This document shows positions 17,092 through 24,793 of a DNA stretch of 64,000 nt, piece after piece. The translations under genes and the position numbers were made by a program. Under the pieces are notes generated by a model. The model was not told the origin of the DNA. It saw nothing but the letters and a program-made list of their open reading frames with translations, and ran no database searches. Positions within the stretch are counted from its first letter, which is position 1; every line of letters begins with the position of its first letter. The DNA lies in contig CBFCZO010000006.1 in NCBI GenBank assembly GCA_965602675.1, positions 8,222 through 72,221 of the forward strand, given 5' to 3'. This DNA comes from DATKUA01 sp965602675 (lineage in GTDB: Bacteria; Acidobacteriota; DATKUA01).

Positions 17092-18156
17092 TTATAGCCA
17101 TTTTTTTGATTTGAAGAAGAGGACCATCAACACACCGATCAGCCCCATGATTCCCATAGCAATGGGATAGCCCCATGGCCAGCTCAGTTCGGGCATCCAC
17201 TCGAAGTTCATGCCGTAGACGCCGGCGATAAACGTAAGCGGAATGAAGATCGTGGCGATGATGGTGAGGAGTTTCATCACCTCGTTCATCTTGTGGCTGG
17301 CGACGGAAAGGTGGCTCTCCTGCAGCCCCGTGAGCATCTCGCGCACGGTTTCCACGGTGTCGGACACCTGGATGACATGGTCGTGAAGATCTCGCAGGAA
17401 TTTGTGAGTCGACTCGTTTATCAGCTCTGAATCCTCCCTCTCGAGGTAGCTGACGATCTCGCGCATCGGCCAGGATATTTTCCGCAGGGAGATCACTTCT
17501 CGTTTCAACTTGTAGATCTCGTGCAGCGTTTGCGGCTCGATATTTTCAAGCGTTTCGCTCTCAAGCTCTTCGCTCTTGTCGGACACGATTTCAAGTACGA
17601 CGAAGTAGTTGTCGACAATGGTGTCGATAAGCGCGTAGGCGAGATAATCCGAGCCTGCCTTTCTTATTCTGCTCCCGGATTTCTTGAGGCGCTCGCGGAT
17701 GGCGTCGAACACGTCGCCCTCGCGTTCCTGGAAGGTGATGACACAGTTCTTGAAGATGATGATACTGATGTGCTCGACCACGATATCGATCTCTCCGGGC
17801 CTGTGGCGAACCATCTTCAGTGCGATGAAGATGTAATCGCCGTAGTCTTCCACCTTCGGCCTCTGATTGGTGTTGACGATATCCTCCAGCACCAGCTGGT
17901 CGATACCGAAGCGTTTGCCGACCTTCTCTATCACATCAATTTGATCGATGCCGTCGATGTTGATCCACGTGATCGACGGCCGTTCGACGAACTCGAAGCT
18001 CTCCTCGACCGACCCGACCACCTTCTCGATCAGTTCATCCTTGTTGTAGTCGATAACGGTGATCTTCGCCCTCTCGGTCGTCCTGTGGCCGACATGTAGC
18101 AGCGTGCCGGGCGGCAAACCCGTTTTCAAAGAACTCTTCCCTCGTTTCTTAGCCAA
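17092..18156 (-). CDS. corA: CorA-family magnesium/cobalt transporter
   Basis: The ~354-residue protein has a large acidic cytoplasmic domain and two C-terminal membrane helices, with the GMN selectivity signature in VYGMNFEWMPELSW and a basic KSKKW tail. It forms a pentameric inner-membrane channel for Mg2+. I choose the TTG at 18156 because AGGGGA lies seven nt upstream and the following AKKRGKSSLKTG matches family N-termini; the longer frame reaches back to 18237 into the promoter. It is monocistronic. Confidence 0.9.
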   Translation of the reverse strand: MAKKRGKSSLKTGLPPGTLLHVGHRTTERAKITVIDYNKDELIEKVVGSVEESFEFVERPSITWINIDGIDQIDVIEKVGKRFGIDQLVLEDIVNTNQRPKVEDYGDYIFIALKMVRHRPGEIDIVVEHISIIIFKNCVITFQEREGDVFDAIRERLKKSGSRIRKAGSDYLAYALIDTIVDNYFVVLEIVSDKSEELESETLENIEPQTLHEIYKLKREVISLRKISWPMREIVSYLEREDSELINESTHKFLRDLHDHVIQVSDTVETVREMLTGLQESHLSVASHKMNEVMKLLTIIATIFIPLTFIAGVYGMNFEWMPELSWPWGYPIAMGIMGLIGVLMVLFFKSKKWL

Positions 18157-18207
18157 GGCACAATCCCCTATCTGACATGGGTTGCGAAATGTCGTTTCGT
18201 GTAATTG

Positions 18208-18237
18208 ATTATACTCCACGCTGAAAGGTGATAACAA
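18208..18237 (-). promoter_or_regulatory. Sigma-70-type promoter of corA
   Basis: On the minus strand TTGTTA (18237-18232) and a perfect TATAAT (18213-18208) are 18 nt apart. The predicted start is near 18201, about 45 nt before the TTG start codon, and it overlaps the longer corA frame, supporting the shorter protein. Confidence 0.6.
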
Positions 18238-18246
18238 AACGAAGAT

Positions 18247-18279
18247 AAAAGGAAAGGCCGCCGTTGTTGCTCGGCGACC
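18247..18279 (-). terminator. Rho-independent terminator of wrbA
   Basis: On the minus strand GGTCGCCG and CGGCGGCC form an 8-bp stem with an 8-nt loop, followed by TTTCCTTTT. It lies ~27 nt after the wrbA stop, beyond a C-rich stretch resembling the one before the terminator at 55697-55731. Confidence 0.85.
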
Positions 18280-18305
18280 TTGGGTGGGGGGATTAAGGGG
18301 GAAAT

Positions 18306-18914
18306 CTAAGAGCTTAATTTCTTGGCAATCCCGGCTACTCGCTCTCCGAGAGCGGCTGCAAGTTTCCTGTCCTCGGCTTTGGGGCCTTCGTCTCCTCCCG
18401 GGCCGACGACAACTGAGGCGCCATAAGGGCTGCCGCCTCGAACCTTTTCAGTGCCGAACAATTCCTTGTTGGAGTAGGGCAGGCCTGCGAAGATCATCCC
18501 TTGATGGATGAAGGGGATCATGGCGCTCAGAATCGTGCTCTCCTGGCCGCCGTGCTGCGTCGCGGAGCCGGTGAACACGCCGAACGGCTTGCCGATGAGG
18601 CTGCCCTTCTGCCAGAGGCCGCCGGTCTGGTCGATGAAGTTCTTCATCTGTGCTGCCATGTTGCCGAAACGCGTCGGCGTGCCGATCACGAGGCCGTCGA
18701 CATTCTCCAACTCTTCCATTGTCGCAACGGGAACATCCGACTGGGCATCCCGCGCGGCTTTCATCGCGTCGTTGAATTTATCTTCGGGAATCAGCTCGGG
18801 CACCCTTCTCAGAAGCACTTCCACGCCGTCTACACCGGCTGCGCCCTCGGCGACGGATTTTGCCAACTCAAAAATGTTACCGGTCATGCTGTAATAGAGA
18901 ACCATCAATTTCAT
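18306..18914 (-). CDS. wrbA: WrbA-type NAD(P)H:quinone oxidoreductase (flavodoxin-like)
   Basis: The 202-residue protein has the FMN phosphate loop YYSMTGNIFELAKSVAEG at the N-terminus, GTPTRFGNMAAQMKNFID in the second FMN loop, and the WrbA-specific insertion with SATQHGGQE. It performs two-electron reduction of quinones, limiting semiquinone radicals. The ATG at 18914 has GGGAG eight nt upstream; the longer frame to 18935 starts at a TTG without support. It is single-gene, with its own terminator and a palindromic candidate operator upstream. Confidence 0.92.
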   Translation of the reverse strand: MKLMVLYYSMTGNIFELAKSVAEGAAGVDGVEVLLRRVPELIPEDKFNDAMKAARDAQSDVPVATMEELENVDGLVIGTPTRFGNMAAQMKNFIDQTGGLWQKGSLIGKPFGVFTGSATQHGGQESTILSAMIPFIHQGMIFAGLPYSNKELFGTEKVRGGSPYGASVVVGPGGDEGPKAEDRKLAAALGERVAGIAKKLSS

Positions 18915-18976
18915 AATCAGATCTCCCGATTCCAACTCATTGCCTTAATCTACGGAGTGCACAACGGGAGTATTCC

Positions 18977-18988
18977 ATGTTGCAACAT
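18977..18988. promoter_or_regulatory. 12-bp perfect palindrome upstream of wrbA
   Basis: ATGTTGCAACAT is a perfect palindrome about 63 nt upstream of the wrbA start codon, in the divergent wrbA/sdhA intergenic region. It could be a repressor site, for example quinone or redox responsive. That role is inference from position only. The rest of 18915-19226 holds the sdh promoter, a GGCAT/ATGCC inverted repeat at 19098-19110, and no recognisable gene. Confidence 0.35.
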
Positions 18989-19119
18989 ATAAAATGAAAG
19001 TGGAAAGATTGATCAGAATACAAGCCGAGGCTAATAGGCCGGGCTGGAATCCCTGGCGGATGATTGCTCGTTTGTCGGGAGTATTTCTTGATAATATGGC
19101 ATCTAATGCCTCAATAGTG

Positions 19120-19148
19120 TTGCCTGCATTCGGTATCTGTGATCTAAT
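19120..19148 (+). promoter_or_regulatory. Candidate sigma-70-type promoter of sdhACDB
   Basis: TTGCCT (19120-19125) and TCTAAT (19143-19148) are spaced 17 nt. The start would be near 19155, giving a ~70-nt leader to the sdhA ATG. An inverted repeat GGCAT-CTA-ATGCC ends 9 nt before the -35 box and could bind a regulator. Confidence 0.45.
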
Positions 19149-19226
19149 TGTGCCGGTGGTGGCAATAAGTGCATCATAATACCTTCCCTGTTTGGCACTT
19201 TTCGTTTTTTAGGAGGATAGGCTCTT

Positions 19227-20945
19227 ATGGCTGACGTTGTTTCTCACGACGTTATTATTCTGGGCACCGGTCTGGCCGGCCTGCGGGCCGCGGTCGAAAT
19301 CGCCCGTAAATCGGGAGATTCGATCAACATGGGCCTGGTGTCGAAGGTGCAATTGATGCGCGCCCATTCGGTCTGTGCGGAGGGGGGCACGGCGGCTGTA
19401 TTGCGCGAGGATGAGGGCGACAGCCTTGACCTGCACGCTTGGGATTCGGTCAAGGGTTCGGACTTCCTAGCCGATCAGGATGCCGTGGGTGTTTTCGTGG
19501 CAGCGATGCCCGACGAGATCCGCCAGCTGGACCATTGGGGCGTGCCCTGGTCGCGCACGGAGGACGGGAGGATCGATCAGCGACCGTTCGGTGGTCACAG
19601 TTATCCGCGCGCTACGTTGGCGGCCGACAAGACAGGCTTCTTCGAGATGCAGGGGCTCTACGATACGCTTCTGCGTCACAGCAACTTCACCGGCTACGAC
19701 GAGATATTCGTCACCTCGATCCTCATTGAGGACGGCGGATTCCGCGGTCTGACCGCAATCCACCTGCCAACCGGGCGTTTCATGGTGATGCGGGCCAAGG
19801 CCCTGCTCATATCGACAGGCGGTCTCGGTAACCTCTACGGCTTCACAACCTACTCGCAGACGGTTACCGGCGACGGCCAGGCGATGGCCCTTCGAGCGGG
19901 CATGGCAATGGAGGACCCCGAGTTCATCCAGTTCCATCCTACCGGGCTGGTTCCCTCGGGCATCCTGATGACCGAGGGCTGCCGCGGCGAGGGCGGCTAC
20001 CTGCGCAACGCCAACGGCGATCGCTTCATGGAGAAGTATGCTTCCAAGATGATGGAGCAGGCTCCGCGCGACATCGTCTCGCGCTCTGAGCAGACGGAGA
20101 TCGAGGAGGGCAGGGGTGTCCAGTCGCCCGACGGCGGACACCATCTCAACCTCGACCTCACTCACCTCGGCGCAGAGAAGATCAACAAGCGCCTGCCGCT
20201 GATCCGCGAAGTTTGCATGAAGTTCATCGGCCTCGACCCGATTATCGAGCCGATTCCGATACGACCGGTGGCCCACTACTCGATGGGCGGCATCGAAGTC
20301 GACCTCAAGGGCAAGACGAAAATGGAGGGCATCTGGGCCGCCGGCGAGGTCGCCTGCGTCTCGATGCACGGCGCGAACAGGCTCGGCTCCAACTCCACCG
20401 CCGAGTGCCTCGTCTGGGGCGGCATCTGCGGGCAGGAAATGATCTACTATGTCGACAACAATCCGCCTTTGCCGGAGGTCCCGCAGGAGAAGGTCGACGC
20501 GGAAGAGAGGAGGCTCTTTGGTGAGTTCCTCGAGAAGAACGGCCCTGAAAACCTCTACGAGATTAAGCATGAGCTGCGCGCCTTGATGGACAATCACTTC
20601 GGCGTTTATCGCACGGGCGAATCGATGGGCGAGGGCCTGGCAGAGATCAAGAAATTGCGGGAACGTTTCAGCAATATCTCGGTCAAGGACAAGAACCGCA
20701 CTTACAACACCAACCTGATGAATGCGATAGAGACCGAGAACCTGTTGATTTTGGCTGAAGTTGCCGTCAAGGCCGGGCTGGTGCGCGAGGAGAGCCGAGG
20801 CGCCCATTCGCGGCGCGACTTCCCCGTCCGCGACGACGACAACTGGCTGAAGCACACTCTGGCCCACTACACACCTGACGGGCCTGAACTCGATTACAAA
20901 CCGGTGAACATTAGCAAGTGGCAGCCGGTTGAGCGCAAATACTAA
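19227..20945 (+). CDS. sdhA: Succinate dehydrogenase/fumarate reductase flavoprotein subunit
   Basis: The 572-residue protein has the N-terminal FAD dinucleotide fold (VIILGTGLAGLRAAVEIA), the flavinylation His context LMRAHSVCAEGG, the capping-domain sequence QFHPTGL and the C-terminal HGANRLGSNSTAE. It oxidises succinate to fumarate and passes electrons via FAD to SdhB. The ATG has AGGAGG upstream. It is first in the order A-C-D-B, with a 14-nt gap to the next gene. Length and motifs indicate an intact enzyme. Confidence 0.95.
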   Translation: MADVVSHDVIILGTGLAGLRAAVEIARKSGDSINMGLVSKVQLMRAHSVCAEGGTAAVLREDEGDSLDLHAWDSVKGSDFLADQDAVGVFVAAMPDEIRQLDHWGVPWSRTEDGRIDQRPFGGHSYPRATLAADKTGFFEMQGLYDTLLRHSNFTGYDEIFVTSILIEDGGFRGLTAIHLPTGRFMVMRAKALLISTGGLGNLYGFTTYSQTVTGDGQAMALRAGMAMEDPEFIQFHPTGLVPSGILMTEGCRGEGGYLRNANGDRFMEKYASKMMEQAPRDIVSRSEQTEIEEGRGVQSPDGGHHLNLDLTHLGAEKINKRLPLIREVCMKFIGLDPIIEPIPIRPVAHYSMGGIEVDLKGKTKMEGIWAAGEVACVSMHGANRLGSNSTAECLVWGGICGQEMIYYVDNNPPLPEVPQEKVDAEERRLFGEFLEKNGPENLYEIKHELRALMDNHFGVYRTGESMGEGLAEIKKLRERFSNISVKDKNRTYNTNLMNAIETENLLILAEVAVKAGLVREESRGAHSRRDFPVRDDDNWLKHTLAHYTPDGPELDYKPVNISKWQPVERKY

Positions 20946-20959
20946 GGGGGGTGAAAGCC

Positions 20960-21412
20960 ATGGCTGAAGGCAAGCATTATCCGAACAAACTCGGCATTGC
21001 GGGCTGGGCTTTTCGCGGTCGCTGGGGTGTGGACCGCTACCTCTACACCCTCCACAGGATCACAGGCCTGGGCCTGCTTCTCTACTTCCTGATTCACATC
21101 ATCGTCACCACCTCCAGGGCCTTCGGCCCGGAGGCGTGGGCGCAGTGGATGGACATGTTCGCGCACTCGTGGATCGGCTACGGCGAGTACCTCGTGTTTC
21201 TCGCTTTCGCGTTCCACGCCTTCAACGGAGTGCGCCTGGTGATCCTGGAACTCTTCGGCGGCGTGGGAAAACCGATCGAGCCGATCTATCCCTACAAGAC
21301 TTCGCTCAACACCCAGCGCCCGCTGATGGTGATCATCATTCTGATCATCGTCGTTGTCGTCCTGGTCGGCAGCTACGATTTCTTCGTTCACACCAAGCCA
21401 TTATTCCAGTGA
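20960..21412 (+). CDS. sdhC: Succinate dehydrogenase membrane anchor/cytochrome b subunit 1
   Basis: The 150-residue protein has three membrane helices, starting with DRYLYTLHRITGLGLLLYFLIH, which carries candidate heme-ligand His residues; another His is in FAFHAFNGVRLVI. It anchors SdhAB to the inner membrane and reduces quinone. The ATG at 20960 (Met four of the longer frame) is preferred because GGGGGG lies 8-9 nt upstream. The separate second anchor downstream makes this a two-anchor enzyme. Confidence 0.85.
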   Translation: MAEGKHYPNKLGIAGWAFRGRWGVDRYLYTLHRITGLGLLLYFLIHIIVTTSRAFGPEAWAQWMDMFAHSWIGYGEYLVFLAFAFHAFNGVRLVILELFGGVGKPIEPIYPYKTSLNTQRPLMVIIILIIVVVVLVGSYDFFVHTKPLFQ

Positions 21413-21422
21413 GGGGGAGGTC

Positions 21423-21794
21423 ATGAGAGAGACAAAATGGTGGGCCTGGCACATGATTGCCGGGATAGTGATATTCGTTCTCCTCGGCCTGCACATGCTC
21501 ATCACGCACTTCGATGACATTCTGGGCTGGTTCAACGTCCTCGGCCCCTCGCATGCGATCGAGTGGCAGAATGTCGTGGCCAGGGCACAGGACGTTTTCT
21601 TCGCGGCTACCTACATCATCCTGCTGGTGGCCGCCCTGTTCCACGGCCTCTACGGGGCGAGAACGATAATCTGTGAGATGAACATCGGCGTAGGTGTCCG
21701 CAAGTTTGTCGACGTGCTGTTCTGGCTGGTCGGCCTTTCATTGTTAATTGTCGGCACCTGGGCGGCAATCGCCTCGATGGCGATCAAGGTTTGA
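21423..21794 (+). CDS. sdhD: Succinate dehydrogenase membrane anchor/cytochrome b subunit 2
   Basis: The 123-residue protein has three hydrophobic helices with His residues at positions expected for heme ligation (WHMIAGIV, GLHMLITHF, ALFHGLYGAR). The start at 21423 follows GGGAGG; the frame extends upstream to 21354 but that part overlaps sdhC out of frame. Two b-type anchors with several His residues fit a di-heme type A quinone reductase, by family knowledge. It is coupled to sdhB, whose ATG lies 14 nt after the stop. Confidence 0.85.
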   Translation: MRETKWWAWHMIAGIVIFVLLGLHMLITHFDDILGWFNVLGPSHAIEWQNVVARAQDVFFAATYIILLVAALFHGLYGARTIICEMNIGVGVRKFVDVLFWLVGLSLLIVGTWAAIASMAIKV

Positions 21795-21808
21795 GGAGGG
21801 AGATAGAA

Positions 21809-22654
21809 ATGGCAAACAAGGTTCAAGTACCCTCCGACGTGATCTTCACGATCAGGCGTTACGATCCCGACAACGATGAAGCGCCGCACTACGAAGATTA
21901 CAAGGTTCATGTCGATCCCGGCATGACGGTTCTTGACGGATTGCACGTGATCCGCGAGACGCAGGATCCATCCCTGGCTTGGCGCTATTCGTGCCGCATG
22001 GGAGTCTGCGGCTCCTGCGGAATGTTGGTCAACGGCCGCGCTATGCTGGCTTGTAATAACCAGATTCTCGACATCTCCAACCGGCGCCTGCTGATCGCGC
22101 CGCTGCCCAACTTCAGCATCATCAAGGATCTGGTTCCCGACCTCGGCTTGATGTTCGACAAGCACAGGGCGTTGCATCCCTACCTGATCCGCGAGAGCGA
22201 CAAGGAGGAGATGGAGAATCCGACCGGTGAGTACGAGCAGAGCGAGAAAGAACTCGTTCGCTACCTGCAATTCAGCTACTGTATCCGCTGCGGTTGCTGC
22301 ATGGCTGCCTGCCCGACACTGGCGACCGACGATAGCTATCTCGGCCCGATGCCGCTGGCGCAGGGGTACCGCTGGAACGCCGACACGCGCGATGAGGGTT
22401 TCGACGATCGACGCTCGGTCGCCGGAGATACTCACGGCGCTTACCGCTGCCACTACGCGGGAGAGTGCTCCAACGTGTGCCCCAAGGGAGTCGATCCGGC
22501 GCGCGCTATCCAGCTTCTGAAGACGCAGTTGGTCAAGGATTACTTCCACCTGATGAAGAAAGGGGCTGGCTGCCAGAGCCAGAGTTCCCGCACCGGCAAC
22601 GAGCGCAACCCCAAGATACCCGATCCGCCGCCGTTTACGGTCGAAAAGACTTAA
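21809..22654 (+). CDS. sdhB: Succinate dehydrogenase iron-sulfur subunit
   Basis: The 281-residue protein has the three-cluster arrangement: plant-ferredoxin type [2Fe-2S] Cys set in CRMGVCGSCGMLVNG plus a later LAC, then CIRCGCCMAACP and CHYAGECSNVCPKG for the [4Fe-4S] and [3Fe-4S] clusters. It carries electrons from FAD to the quinone site. The ATG at 21809 is preceded by GAGGAGGGAG. It is slightly longer than typical because of a C-terminal tail (residues ~250-281). The operon ends here at a strong terminator. Confidence 0.95.
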   Translation: MANKVQVPSDVIFTIRRYDPDNDEAPHYEDYKVHVDPGMTVLDGLHVIRETQDPSLAWRYSCRMGVCGSCGMLVNGRAMLACNNQILDISNRRLLIAPLPNFSIIKDLVPDLGLMFDKHRALHPYLIRESDKEEMENPTGEYEQSEKELVRYLQFSYCIRCGCCMAACPTLATDDSYLGPMPLAQGYRWNADTRDEGFDDRRSVAGDTHGAYRCHYAGECSNVCPKGVDPARAIQLLKTQLVKDYFHLMKKGAGCQSQSSRTGNERNPKIPDPPPFTVEKT

Positions 22655-22663
22655 TCATGGGAA

Positions 22664-22689
22664 GGGCCGCTCAGCGGCCCTTTTGATTT
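22664..22689 (+). terminator. Rho-independent terminator of the sdh operon
   Basis: GGGCCGC-TCA-GCGGCCC forms a 7-bp G+C stem with a 3-nt loop, followed by TTTTGATTT. It starts ten nt after the sdhB stop codon. Confidence 0.92.
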
Positions 22690-22721
22690 GATTGCAGGCT
22701 ATCCCGTCTTACAGGTGAGGC

Positions 22722-23174
22722 TTGTACACCATATTCAAGACTATTATCTCGCGGCTGACACGTGGCAGGCTGTGGCCTGAATGCCATCCCGATATCGTTC
22801 ATATGCATCCCAAAGATCAGTTGGCGGTCAAGGGTGAACTGCTTGCCGAGACCGAGCTGAAGCGTGCCGGTTATTCAATCATAGCCAAAGGCTGGCGTTG
22901 GCACAGGTATGAGTTGGATCTTATCGCCCGTAAAGGGAACGTGGTGGCGGTTGTTGAGGTCAAGACGAGAAGGGATGACAGTTTCGGTTCCCCGCAGGAA
23001 GCCGTTCCTGTGTGGAAACAGAGGAGAATCGTGACTGCGGCACGTGCTTTCATCAGGCAGCATGGTCTTGGTGACTGCCTGATCAGATTCGACATAATGG
23101 CAATTCTTGCTCCCAGAGGACAAACACCTCAGGTCGAGCATATAACCGACGCATTTCAAGCTGGGAAGGGCTGA
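22722..23174 (+). CDS. yraN: YraN/UPF0102 family predicted endonuclease-like protein
   Basis: The recognisable domain begins near residue 38 (GELLAETELKRAGYSIIAKGWRWHRYELDLIARKGN) and contains the restriction-endonuclease-like ELDLIA ... VVEVKTRRDDSFG pattern, with E, D and ExK residues. YraN proteins are widely conserved with unclear function. The frame starts at a TTG at 22722 with AGGTGAGG very close upstream; an ATG at 22803 is an equally possible start and would give the usual ~120 residues. The gene precedes selD by 151 nt. Confidence 0.85.
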   Translation: MYTIFKTIISRLTRGRLWPECHPDIVHMHPKDQLAVKGELLAETELKRAGYSIIAKGWRWHRYELDLIARKGNVVAVVEVKTRRDDSFGSPQEAVPVWKQRRIVTAARAFIRQHGLGDCLIRFDIMAILAPRGQTPQVEHITDAFQAGKG

Positions 23175-23325
23175 GTCTTCGGAAGCGGCATCAGGGTGCT
23201 GAACTCCGGTACAGTTAGATAAAACGTTTCAGCAAGGGCGCTGAAAATCCTGCAGTAATATTGATTTTCCCGGTTGAATACCGGGTGTACCTCAGTTAAT
23301 CTTCTTGCGATTCGGTTATGGAACT

Positions 23326-24378
23326 ATGAGTGGTAAAGACGACAAGATCCGCCTTACAGGTTATACCCATTGCGCCGGTTGAGCCGGCAAGATAGGTCAG
23401 GATGACCTGCAAGCGGTACTGAGGAAGCTGGATCCGGTCACGCACGACAGTGTGCTCATCGGCTACGAGACGGCTGACGATGCCGGGGTCTATCTTCTCG
23501 ACGATGGTCGCTGTCTCGTACAGACGGTAGATTTCTTTACGCCGGTTGTCGACGATCCTTTCGATTACGGACAGGTTTCCGCAGCCAATTCAATCAGCGA
23601 TATTTACGCCATGGGCGCCACGCCGCTCTATGCCATTTCGGTAGTATGTTTTCATGTCGGCAAGCTGGGGCATGAAACGCTGGTGCAGATCCTACTTGGG
23701 GCGCAACGCAAAGCGGCCGAGGCCGGCGTTCCGATCATAGGCGGGCATAGCATCGAAGACGAGGAGCCGAAATTCGGACTCTCCGTAACAGGGATAGTCG
23801 ACAAGGACGCACTAATCCGCAACAACAACGCCCGGCCCAGCGATGTGCTTGTTCTGACCAAGCCGATCGGCAGCGGAATCACAACCACAGCGATCAAGCA
23901 AGGCAAGGCCACGTCTGAGCAGGAGCGGATGGTAGTAGAGGTGATGACAACCCTCAACCGTGACGCTGCCGAGGTGATGGTTGAGATAGGCGTACACGCC
24001 GCCACCGACATCACCGGCTACGGCCTGTTGGGTCACATGCAGGAGATGCTGGAGGCGAGCGGTGCCTCGGCGATAGTTACTGCCGGGGAAGTTCCGAAGC
24101 TGCGCGGGCTGTACGACCTGATTAAAGACCATGCAGTGCCGGGTGGCTCGATGACAAATCTCCAACATGTTGAAGAGTTTGTCGACTGGCACACGAAGAT
24201 CGATGATCTGACCAAGGTGATTCTCTGCGACGCGCAGACGTCCGGCGGTTTGCTGATCTCGTGCCCGTCGGACAAAGTGGGAAAGCTGCTTAGAGCTATG
24301 AAATCGCGCGGAGTTAATGCCGCCGCCATCGGCATCGTCTTTGACGGTCCCGCCGGGGCTATCGGCGTGGTGCCCTGA
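23326..24378 (+). CDS. selD: Selenide,water dikinase (SelD), itself a selenoprotein (in-frame UGA at codon 19)
   Basis: From the ATG at 23326 the frame reads GYTHCAGUAGKI, with a TGA at 23380-23382 exactly where SelD proteins have their catalytic Cys or Sec. Downstream the same frame continues without break through IGYETADDAGVY, the VDFFTPVVDDPFDYGQ metal/ATP site, GGHSIEDEEPKFG and LTKPIGSGI to 24378. Without recoding, the longest frame starts only at a GTG at 23452 and loses the active site. SelD makes selenophosphate from selenide and ATP for Sec-tRNA and selenouridine. A SECIS-like hairpin follows the UGA. Length is 350 residues including Sec. Confidence 0.93.
23380..23408 (+). promoter_or_regulatory. 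Bacterial SECIS-like element in selD
   Basis: Starting at the UGA (23380-23382), an apical stem AGGTC (23394-23398) and GACCT (23404-23408) encloses a five-nt loop AGGAT. The loop begins 17 nt after the UGA and has a G in its first two positions, both as expected for bSECIS elements read by SelB. The lower stem is weak (GCCG with CGGT). Confidence 0.75.
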
Positions 24379-24398
24379 TCTGAACAGCAAACGAGATA

Positions 24399-24782
24399 TT
24401 ACTCGGAATCCCTCAAGGCCAAAGTGATGCGTGTTGCGCCCTTGGCTCGACGCAGCATCAACGGATCACCGGTTATCATGCCGATGATGTTAACCCGGTC
24501 GGCCGGGACCGGCTTGCGGCTGGTGCTCATTGGGGTCGGGCCGAAGAACAGGCACACGGCATGCCCGACCGGCCAGTAGGCGATTGTCCCGATCTCGACG
24601 TCGCATGTAGCGGTTTCGTCGCGGTTGCAAATGTACGGAACTTCGAAGTAGATCTCATCGCCCCAGAGCTTGAACGCGGCGGAGGCCGGCAGCAGGCCGA
24701 CAATGGACTGCGCGCACTCGGTGTCGAAAAGCTCGGCGTCCAGCTCAACTTCGCCTACTGTGATCTTGACCGCGGTCCCCAT
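24399..24782 (-). CDS. Cyclophilin-like fold protein (DUF369/TM1367-like)
   Basis: The 127-residue protein has the small cyclophilin-like beta-barrel pattern: FKLWGDEIYFEVPY in the middle, then IGTIAYWPVGHAVCLFFGPTPMS and a VNIIGMI strand. These resemble the Thermotoga TM1367 type. The biochemical function is unknown; some members are predicted peptidyl-prolyl isomerases without the classical active site. It is convergent with selD (20-nt gap) and follows the subtilase on the same strand by 11 nt, so it is likely translated from the same mRNA as the protease. Confidence 0.8.
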   Translation of the reverse strand: MGTAVKITVGEVELDAELFDTECAQSIVGLLPASAAFKLWGDEIYFEVPYICNRDETATCDVEIGTIAYWPVGHAVCLFFGPTPMSTSRKPVPADRVNIIGMITGDPLMLRRAKGATRITLALRDSE

Positions 24783-24793
24783 TCGCCACCCCG

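Noticed and set aside
19467..20867. A 466-codon antisense open frame across sdhA
   Set aside because: It is a by-product of G+C-biased third positions of sdhA; its translation is low in recognisable motifs and there is no ribosome site.
17030..23258. The 13-mer AATCCTGCAGTAA present in two intergenic regions (17030-17042 and 23246-23258)
   Set aside because: A 13-mer match between two places in 64 kb is expected by chance many times over; surrounding sequence is only loosely similar.
23269..23285. Hairpin CCCGGT/ACCGGG upstream of selD as a terminator of yraN
   Set aside because: There is no T-tract after it; it may be structural or regulatory but I cannot support a terminator.
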